Assembly (NCBI GenBank): GCA_015067615.1
Contig: SVMD01000022.1
Location: 1 to 33,198 of the forward strand
Source of the DNA: Oscillospiraceae bacterium
GTDB taxonomy: Bacteria > Bacillota > Clostridia > Oscillospirales > Oscillospiraceae
Length of the DNA stretch: 33,198 nt
Direction of reading: 5' to 3'
In this document: piece by piece, positions 28,864 through 33,198 of the stretch
Layout: the number at the start of each line of letters is the position of its first letter
How positions within the stretch are numbered: the first letter of the stretch is position 1
Notes under the pieces: model-generated
What the model was told of the DNA's origin: nothing
Database searches by the model: none
The model's input: only the letters and a program-made list of their open reading frames with translations
Program-made: the position numbers and the translations under genes

Positions 28864-29048
28864 GATAAATTATCGTTTAGCTTAATACCTTCCCCCTGGG
28901 GGGAAGGTGCCCCGAAGGGGCGGATGAGGGGACAGTAGTCAGAAAACCTTTGCATTTCCAGTCATCGTAGGGTAGTCCCCTCATCAGTCACCGCTTACGC
29001 GGTGCCAGCTTCCCCCCAGGGGGAAGCTCTTGTAAACGATAATTTATC
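28864..29048 (-). mobile_element. 185-bp MITE-like structured repeat, copy 2
   Basis: It is the same element as 9488-9674 in opposite orientation, with the identical 16-bp inverted termini. Against copy 1 there are about 8 substitutions, six of them in the large central loop, and one base pair is lost symmetrically from the TTCG hairpin (GCCCC-TTCG-GGGGC here), which accounts for the 2-bp length difference. It lies between the 82-aa gene and dusB. Confidence 0.88.
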
Positions 29049-29080
29049 TGATTATACACCAAGTTAATCCGTTATGCAAG

Positions 29081-29329
29081 TCAAAGCAGCGCTGTGATCA
29101 GCCACAGCAGGGCCGTGGCTGCCGCGCCGCCGCAAGCCCAGATGGGACCGGAGGACAGCAGCCGCCGGGCGCCGTCGCCACGGATGGCCAGCTTCGCCTC
29201 CTGCATCAGCTTTTCGTCGGTGATGCCCTCCCCCACCGCTTTGTCCTTCAGAATAAAGATGGCCTGATCGAAGATCTCCTCACCGGGGGAATGGACCACG
29301 ATCACCTGCCGGGTAATGCCTTTTACCAT
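29081..29329 (-). CDS. Small protein of unknown function with a C-terminal membrane anchor (82 aa)
   Basis: The N-terminal 60 residues are soluble (GITRQVIVVHSPGEEIFDQAIFILKDKAVGEGITDEKLMQEAKLAI), with a strand-helix look. The last 24 residues are hydrophobic (IWACGGAAATALLWLITALL), a probable tail anchor. AAGGAGG precedes the ATG. It may once have been joined with dusB in one transcript before the repeat was inserted. No named family is recognised. Confidence 0.75.
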   Translation of the reverse strand: MVKGITRQVIVVHSPGEEIFDQAIFILKDKAVGEGITDEKLMQEAKLAIRGDGARRLLSSGPIWACGGAAATALLWLITALL

Positions 29330-29384
29330 GTTTTACCGCCTCCTTGTGGAAAAAGTTTTCCCACAGAAAGGATGCTTCATACAA

Positions 29385-29409
29385 AAAAGGGCGGAATTTC
29401 CGCCCTTTT
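29385..29409 (-). terminator. Terminator of the ttcA-like/zinc-ribbon protein unit
   Basis: On the minus strand AAAAGGGCGG and CCGCCCTTTT pair around AATTT and run into TTTTTTG, just after the stop codon. Confidence 0.9.
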
Positions 29410-29411
29410 CT

Positions 29412-30359
29412 TTACTTCATGTAACGGAATTTGCTGCCGGATACATCCCGGGCAGTCTGCCGAAGCAGGAAAAATACACCCAGACCGGCGAACAGCATGC
29501 CCATTGCCAGATTATAAACCACCGCAGCCCGGTACTCCCCGTTGTCCACCAGCAGCGCCAGAATGAACATGGGAATGTCCGCGATGCCAAAGCCCGGCAG
29601 CGCACCCTCGTCCATCAGCTGAAACAGTTCAATGGCGTCGGAGCCGAAGGTACCCAGAGCCACAGCCAGGATGGTCACCAGGATCAGGATCAGTACCTTT
29701 GCCCTTCCCTGCCTGCCTCGGCACAGGTTGTAGCCCTTCTCCGCCAGCCAGCTGATCAGCAGGCCCACCAGAGAAGCCACATATCCGGCGTTCAGTACCA
29801 GCGCCCAGACCACAGAACCGATCAGAGCACCGGCCAAAGCACCCAGGGTACCGGTAAGATAATTTCCCGCGTCCTCCTCGCTGCGGCGGACATTGTCCGC
29901 GTCCACCTCCGCCTGGAGATGCCGGGCGCAGGCCTCATGGAGCGGGTAGCAGATGCCGTTGATCTGTGCCCAGCAGCCGCCGCTCAGGGGCATGCCGCAC
30001 TCGGCGCAAATATCCGCCCGGGTGGCGCCGTACCGTTCCAGCAGCGGCAGGAACCAGTCCACAAATTTGCGGATGACCTTCATGGTGCCCGCGGTGTCGT
30101 GGAAGGTGACCTGAATGACCTTGGCATTGATGATCAGATTCAGGACCCGGTATTCCTTGCGCAGATTGCTGCTGTTGAGCAGATCCGTCAGGGCCACCCG
30201 GCCGGCGGGATCCGGGAAGGTGACGGCAAAATCGATGCGTTTCCAGCCGCCGCCCTCGCAGAGCGTCACCGCATAGCCCCCCAGAGAGCCGTAAGCCACG
30301 CCGCCGGAGACCTTCAGCCCCTTTTCCTTTGCAAACTTTTTATATGCTGAACCAATCAT
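29412..30359 (-). CDS. Membrane protein with a zinc-ribbon-like segment, unknown function (315 aa)
   Basis: The N-terminal 125 or so residues are soluble (GLKVSGGVAYGSLGGYAVTLCEGGGWKRIDFAVTFPD). A cysteine-rich stretch follows with CAECGMPLSGGC and CYPLHEAC, i.e. CxxC plus further Cys and His able to bind zinc. The C-terminal half has four or five hydrophobic segments (YLTGTLGALAGALIGSVVWALVL, ASLVGLLISWLA, AKVLILILVTILAVALGTF, VVYNLAMGMLFAGLGVFFLL). The start at 30359 has GAGGGG upstream; the longer frame to 30437 overlaps the ttcA-like gene. It is 23 bp downstream of that gene, so co-transcribed. Function unknown. Confidence 0.82.
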   Translation of the reverse strand: MIGSAYKKFAKEKGLKVSGGVAYGSLGGYAVTLCEGGGWKRIDFAVTFPDPAGRVALTDLLNSSNLRKEYRVLNLIINAKVIQVTFHDTAGTMKVIRKFVDWFLPLLERYGATRADICAECGMPLSGGCWAQINGICYPLHEACARHLQAEVDADNVRRSEEDAGNYLTGTLGALAGALIGSVVWALVLNAGYVASLVGLLISWLAEKGYNLCRGRQGRAKVLILILVTILAVALGTFGSDAIELFQLMDEGALPGFGIADIPMFILALLVDNGEYRAAVVYNLAMGMLFAGLGVFFLLRQTARDVSGSKFRYMK

Positions 30360-30382
30360 AGATTTCCCCTCTCTTTCTGCGC

Positions 30383-31132
30383 TTAATCTTCCAGCTGGTC
30401 TCCCGTGGGCCGCTTGTACCGTCCATGGGGCTCCCATTCCGGCAGCGGATAGCGCTGCATGGCACCAAAGATCCGCTCCTTCAGGTCCGGATAGGTGCTG
30501 CTCAAGTTGAACACCAGCTGCTTGACCTCCTCCCGCTTGGTGGTCTTGTCCACCGGACAGCGGTTTTCGATGATGGGCAGATTCTGCCTGACGGCGAAAT
30601 TGTCCACCGTCCGCTCATGGATGTAGAGCATGGGCCGGATCTGGATGATGCCGGTCCGGTCCAGATTGGTCACCGGCTGGAAGCAGCCGATGCGGCCCTC
30701 GAAGATCAGGTTCATCATGAAGGTCTCCACCGCGTCGTCGTAATGGTGACCCAGGGCCAGCTTGTTGAAGCCCTTGTCCAGAATCGCCTGGTTCAGGGCG
30801 CCCCGGCGCATCTTGGCGCACATGGAGCAGGGATTCTTCTCCTTCCGGTGATCAAAGATGATGGGCGCGATCTCCGTCCTGACGATGGTATAGGGGACAG
30901 CCAGTTCATTACAGAGCGTTTGGATGGGACCGTAGTCCATCCCCAGGCCCATGTCAATGGTAATGGCCTCCAGTTCAAAGGGCTTGTTGAAATATTTCCG
31001 CAGCCCGGCAAGCAAAACCAGCAGCACCAGACTGTCCTTTCCGCCGGAGACACCCACCGCGATTCTGTCTCCCGCTGAGATCATATCATAGTCGTCCACA
31101 CACCGGCGGACAAGACCCATAAGTTTCTGCAT
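30383..31132 (-). CDS. TtcA-like tRNA 2-thiocytidine biosynthesis PP-loop protein
   Basis: A 249-aa ATP pyrophosphatase. The PP-loop SGGKDS is at about residues 30-35 (RIAVGVSGGKDSLVLL), and the iron-sulfur related CxxC is in NPCSMCAKMRRGALN with a further Cys in ENRCPVDK, the TtcA pattern. It also shows LALGHHYDDAVETFMMNL and QIRPMLYIHERTV. TtcA thiolates C32 of certain tRNAs. The start at 31132 is chosen by homology; GGAGG is 12 nt away, longer than usual. The open frame to 31312 crosses the rplM promoter region and is rejected. Confidence 0.88.
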   Translation of the reverse strand: MQKLMGLVRRCVDDYDMISAGDRIAVGVSGGKDSLVLLVLLAGLRKYFNKPFELEAITIDMGLGMDYGPIQTLCNELAVPYTIVRTEIAPIIFDHRKEKNPCSMCAKMRRGALNQAILDKGFNKLALGHHYDDAVETFMMNLIFEGRIGCFQPVTNLDRTGIIQIRPMLYIHERTVDNFAVRQNLPIIENRCPVDKTTKREEVKQLVFNLSSTYPDLKERIFGAMQRYPLPEWEPHGRYKRPTGDQLED

Positions 31133-31180
31133 AAATGATAAATTCCTCCGAAAATTTTTAAAAATGAGATGTGAGGAAAC

Positions 31181-31220
31181 AAGAGTATTTAAGAGTATTT
31201 GAGAGCTTTTAAGAGCATAC
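31181..31220. repeat. Four tandem 10-bp units upstream of rplM
   Basis: AAGAGTATTT, AAGAGTATTT, GAGAGCTTTT and AAGAGCATAC follow one another in exact 10-bp register, between ttcA and the rplM promoter. The AT-rich helically phased runs could bend DNA or bind a regulator upstream of this ribosomal promoter. Confidence 0.6.
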
Positions 31221-31252
31221 CTCGCATCGTACAATTTTTTTGAATTTTGTGC

Positions 31253-31281
31253 TTGACATCTGGATTTGAATGTGCAATAAT
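31253..31281 (+). promoter_or_regulatory. Sigma-A promoter of rplM-rpsI
   Basis: Consensus TTGACA (31253-31258), a 17-bp spacer and AATAAT (31276-31281). Confidence 0.75.
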
Positions 31282-31291
31282 ACCCAAGCGT

Positions 31292-31313
31292 CTTGAAGAT
31301 ATTGTACTTCAAG
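31292..31313 (+). promoter_or_regulatory. Leader hairpin, possible L13 autoregulatory site
   Basis: CTTGAAG and CTTCAAG form a 7-bp stem with an 8-nt loop in the 5' leader of rplM, just after the transcription start expected from the promoter. Firmicutes rplM leaders are known to hold a structured L13-binding motif. Agreement with that motif cannot be tested by eye. Confidence 0.45.
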
Positions 31314-31359
31314 CACCTGAGAATGTCAAAATATTTTAATCCAATTGGAGGAACACATA

Positions 31360-31791
31360 ATGTCCACTACTCTGCTGAAGAAGGAGACCCTGGAGCGCAA
31401 GTGGTATGTGATCGACGCCGCCGGTAAGCCCCTGGGCCGCACCGCTGTCATCGCTGCCAACATCCTGCGCGGCAAGCACAAGGCTGACTTCACCCCCAAC
31501 GTTGACTGCGGCGATTTCGTCATCATCATCAACACCGACAAGGCTGTTCTGACCGGCAAGAAGCTGGATCAGAAGAAGTACTACCGCGTTTCCGGCTGGA
31601 TCGGCGGTCTGAAGGAGACCAAGGCCCGTGACATGATGGATGCCCGCTCCGACTATGCTGTTGAGCTGGCTGTCAAGGGCATGCTGCCCAAGAACACCCT
31701 GGGCAAGCACGCTATGACCCGTCTGCACGTGTTCAAGGGTGCTGAGCACCCCCACGCCGCCCAGAAGCCCGAAGTCTGGACCCTGGACTAA
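31360..31791 (+). CDS. rplM: 50S ribosomal protein L13
   Basis: A 143-aa ribosomal protein with [63 protein letters not shown] and [32 protein letters not shown]. It is an early assembly protein of the large subunit. The start at 31360 has TTGGAGGA upstream; the frame open to 31345 covers that site. Codon use is strongly biased, as expected for a ribosomal gene. Confidence 0.98.
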   Translation: MSTTLLKKETLERKWYVIDAAGKPLGRTAVIAANILRGKHKADFTPNVDCGDFVIIINTDKAVLTGKKLDQKKYYRVSGWIGGLKETKARDMMDARSDYAVELAVKGMLPKNTLGKHAMTRLHVFKGAEHPHAAQKPEVWTLD

Positions 31792-31808
31792 TTTGGAGGT
31801 AACTTAAC

Positions 31809-32213
31809 ATGTACGAGAGCAAGAAGAAGTATTTTTACGGCACCGGCCGTCGTAAGTCCTCCGTTGCACGCGTCCGCGTCTACGAGAACGGCACCGGCTC
31901 CATCATCATCAACGGCCGCGACATCGACGATTACTTTGGTCTGGAGACCCTGAAGCTGGTCGTCCGTCAGCCCCTGGTCACCACCGACCTGCTGGGCAAG
32001 GTTGACATCGTTGTCACCGTCGCAGGCGGCGGCGTTTCCGGCCAGGCCGGCGCTATCCGTCACGGCATTTCCCGCGCTCTGGTGGTCCTGAACCCCGAGA
32101 ACCGTCCCGCTCTGAAGGCCGCCGGCTTCATGACCCGCGACCCCAGAATGAAGGAGAGAAAGAAGTACGGTCTGAAGGCCGCACGTCGTGCACCTCAGTT
32201 CAGCAAGCGCTGA
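31809..32213 (+). CDS. rpsI: 30S ribosomal protein S9
   Basis: A 134-aa protein with the signatures [52 protein letters not shown] and the C-terminal [24 protein letters not shown], whose last residues reach the P-site tRNA. It is 17 bp after rplM with TTTGGAGGT ahead of it. Its 3' end marks the start of the probable conjugative element on the right. Confidence 0.98.
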   Translation: MYESKKKYFYGTGRRKSSVARVRVYENGTGSIIINGRDIDDYFGLETLKLVVRQPLVTTDLLGKVDIVVTVAGGGVSGQAGAIRHGISRALVVLNPENRPALKAAGFMTRDPRMKERKKYGLKAARRAPQFSKR

Positions 32214-32244
32214 TTTTACCCGTATTTCAAACCTATTTGGCTAC

Positions 32245-32278
32245 AAAACACCGGAAATCCGAGGATTTCCGGTGTTTT
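32245..32278 (+). terminator. Terminator of rplM-rpsI
   Basis: AAAACACCGGAAATCC pairs with GGATTTCCGGTGTTTT almost perfectly, followed by TTTTTG. Confidence 0.95.
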
Positions 32279-32292
32279 TGCGTATATCTCAG

Positions 32293-32340
32293 TTTGATGC
32301 ACTTTGGCCCAATTTGACCGGATTTGACCATTTTTGAACC
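32293..32340 (+). repeat. Phased heptamer array 1 (five TTTGANC-like units)
   Basis: TTTGATG, TTTGGCC, TTTGACC, TTTGACC and TTTGAAC begin at 32293, 32303, 32313, 32323 and 32333, exactly one per 10 bp and all in the same orientation. Such helically phased direct repeats resemble arm-type sites of tyrosine recombinases or iterons of an initiator or partition protein. Confidence 0.65.
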
Positions 32341-32492
32341 GGAATTTTTGTGCTAATAAGTGGACAAGTGGCCTTTTTGAGACCCATTTGTGATAAAAAA
32401 TAGGACAAGTTTCGTCCTCTCCGATGCCCATTTTTCGCTCCCCACCACCTTATTTTCAGCCCTCAAAAGCTCCCAAAAAACGCAGCGGTCTT

Positions 32493-32520
32493 TTTGAACA
32501 GGTTTGACCAACTTTGATCT
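32493..32520 (+). repeat. Phased heptamer array 2 (three units)
   Basis: TTTGAAC, TTTGACC and TTTGATC begin at 32493, 32503 and 32513, again at exact 10-bp steps and in the same orientation as array 1. The last unit coincides with the -35 of the promoter for the 54-aa gene. Confidence 0.6.
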
Positions 32521-32540
32521 TTTTTAATGTAGTTTATACT
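32513..32540 (+). promoter_or_regulatory. Probable promoter of the element genes
   Basis: TTTGAT (32513-32518), a 16-bp spacer and TATACT (32535-32540). The -35 lies inside the third unit of array 2, so a protein bound to the array would affect this promoter. Confidence 0.5.
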
Positions 32541-32598
32541 TTACACCGTTGCACTCCCCCTCTGTTTCATGTACCATAGATGCAAGGAGGTGGATACC

Positions 32599-32763
32599 AT
32601 GTTTCAGAAAAAGCGGTATCTGTATTTGAGTGAAGCTGAATACAGCATTCTTGTGAAAAGCCTAGTCCAGTTAAAAAACAAGCTGATCCAGCAGAATCGC
32701 TTTACTGACTGCGTGGATGAATTACTGCTGAAGATCGCATCCTCCCCAACCGTAAAATTCTAA
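32599..32763 (+). CDS. Small conjugative-element protein (54 aa)
   Basis: A short, mostly helical protein: [21 protein letters not shown], then [25 protein letters not shown]. Proteins of this size and pattern are regular companions of parA/repA-like genes in Firmicutes conjugative transposons; their role is unknown. The start at 32599 has AAGGAGGT 7 nt upstream; the open frame to 32569 would cover that site. Confidence 0.78.
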   Translation: MFQKKRYLYLSEAEYSILVKSLVQLKNKLIQQNRFTDCVDELLLKIASSPTVKF

Positions 32764-32771
32764 TACATACC

Positions 32772-32810
32772 AAGCCGCCTATTCTGCTTTTCTGCGTGAA
32801 TAGGCGGCTT
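32772..32810 (+). terminator. Terminator after the 54-aa gene
   Basis: AAGCCGCCTATTC pairs with GAATAGGCGGCTT across a 13-nt loop, followed by seven T. It lies between the 54-aa gene and parA, so readthrough would be needed for parA unless parA has its own promoter. Confidence 0.9.
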
Positions 32811-32827
32811 TTTTTATTTCCCGTACA

Positions 32828-32855
32828 TAGCCGTCTGCTTCACCGTAGGCGGCTA
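32828..32855 (+). promoter_or_regulatory. Second hairpin upstream of parA, possible attenuator partner
   Basis: TAGCCGTCT pairs with AGGCGGCTA (one G-U). Its 3' strand AGGCGGCT is also fully complementary to the 5' strand AGCCGCCT of the preceding terminator, so the two structures could exclude each other. It lies just before the AAGGAGG of parA. Confidence 0.45.
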
Positions 32856-32879
32856 AATCTATTTAAGGAGGAAACCCCA

Positions 32880-33198
32880 TTGGCAAAAACAAAAGTGATT
32901 GCCGTTGCAAACCAAAAGGGTGGTGTCGGAAAAAGTACCACTGTGTTCAATCTGGGCGCTGGTCTGGCGGCAAACGGCAAAAAGGTTCTGCTTGTGGACG
33001 TAGATCCCCAGGGAGACCTTACGAAAATGCTGGGGCTGAGAAAACCGAATGATTTGCCGCTGACACTGGGCAATGTTATGAGCAATATCGTAGCAGGTGT
33101 CAGCGGCAGCGATCATCCAGAGATCATGCAGCATCATGAGGGATTCGACTTTGTTCCCGGAAACCGAAGTCTGTCGGCGGTGGAAGTCAGTCTGGTCA
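32880..33198 (+). CDS. ParA/Soj-type ATPase, 3' part outside the window
   Basis: The first 106 codons of a deviant-Walker ATPase. They show [30 protein letters not shown] with the KGGVGKST P-loop, then [18 protein letters not shown] and [14 protein letters not shown]. The start is TTG at 32880, with AAGGAGG 8 nt upstream. ParA proteins move plasmids or elements to cell positions together with a ParB-like partner. In Firmicutes integrative elements a parA with a small upstream gene is common at one end. The gene runs off the window and therefore lacks a stop codon here. Confidence 0.92.
   Translation, partial: MAKTKVIAVANQKGGVGKSTTVFNLGAGLAANGKKVLLVDVDPQGDLTKMLGLRKPNDLPLTLGNVMSNIVAGVSGSDHPEIMQHHEGFDFVPGNRSLSAVEVSLV

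Larger units (their letters stand above)
32279..32598. other. Gene-free junction of a probable integrative conjugative element
   Basis: No supported gene lies between the rpsI terminator and the 54-aa gene. The region is AT-rich and holds two phased repeat arrays (32293-32340 and 32493-32520) and two GGACAAGT copies (near 32362 and 32403). The two genes to the right are typical of Firmicutes conjugative elements. The other element end and the integrase are outside the window, so the exact attachment site cannot be fixed. Confidence 0.55.

Noticed and set aside
28845..28955. 37-residue N-terminal extension of DusB
   Set aside because: It translates copy 2 of the mobile repeat; the family start is MKIGNIEVSNPV at 28844.
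29345..29365. TGTGGAAAA/TTTTCCCACA as DnaA boxes or an origin
   Set aside because: It does not match TTATCCACA, occurs once, and no origin genes are near. It is more likely a minor hairpin.
31133..31312. 60-residue extension of the TtcA-like protein
   Set aside because: It crosses the rplM promoter and the 10-bp tandem repeats and has no similarity to the family.
32293..32520. CRISPR array
   Set aside because: The units are 7-10 bp with no spacers of constant length and no cas genes nearby.

Overview
The window reads as a chromosomal stretch of a GC-rich gut-type Clostridia bacterium, most likely from the Oscillospiraceae/Ruminococcaceae. This is inferred from Firmicutes gene orders (ylxM-ffh-rpsP-khpA-rimM-trmD, rplM-rpsI), strong GGAGG ribosome binding sites, sigma-A style promoters, a conjugative-element end and dense hairpin repeats. 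No species name can be supported from the sequence alone.

Layout. 1-427 holds the 5' part of a tRNA cut by the window edge, a broken tRNA-Arg(CCU) and a duplicated piece of it behind a good promoter. 428-2361 is a two-gene ATP-dependent electron-transfer pair (activase plus one HgdB/BcrC-like subunit, the double-cubane-cluster arrangement). 2544-8109 holds a MATE exporter, an unusual TIM-barrel/beta-propeller fusion, an LCP cell-wall ligase and a lactonase-type propeller. 8113-10911 has an AGCS symporter, a mobile structured repeat, and a small-ORF/truA/ArsC-like operon. 10981-16046 has copA with an alpha/beta hydrolase, divergent from hxlR-degV, with operator-like palindromes between them. 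16151-19519 has a ThrE exporter, a sirtuin and an ECF sigma/anti-sigma pair. 19561-23232 is the ylxM-ffh-rpsP-khpA-rimM-trmD operon, interrupted by a repeat and an internal terminator. 23327-27833 has a GNAT/small-membrane-protein operon, a solitary 77-aa gene that looks highly expressed, trmO, an AT-rich orphan gene beside hairpin-rich DNA, and a radical SAM gene. 27879-31132 has dusB, a second copy of the mobile repeat, small unknown genes and a ttcA-like gene. 31360-32213 is rplM-rpsI. From about 32280 to the right edge is what looks like the end of an integrative conjugative element, with phased short repeats, a 54-aa element gene and parA.

How the genes work together. Much of the core content serves RNA modification and translation: TruA, TrmD, RimM, KhpA, S16, Ffh/YlxM, TrmO, DusB, TtcA-like, L13 and S9. 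The accessory signals are several families of structured repeats, the tRNA remnant, the AT-rich orphan and the element junction after rpsI.

The strongest leads are (1) an approximately 186-bp repeat with perfect 16-bp terminal inverted repeats, whose copies differ mainly in loops and keep UUCG and GUAA tetraloops, and which has a shorter relative with a covarying stem pair; (2) two arrays of TTTGANC-like heptamers at exact 10-bp spacing beside the element end; (3) the TIM-barrel/propeller fusion that appears to lack expected metal ligands; and (4) the double-cubane-type redox pair.
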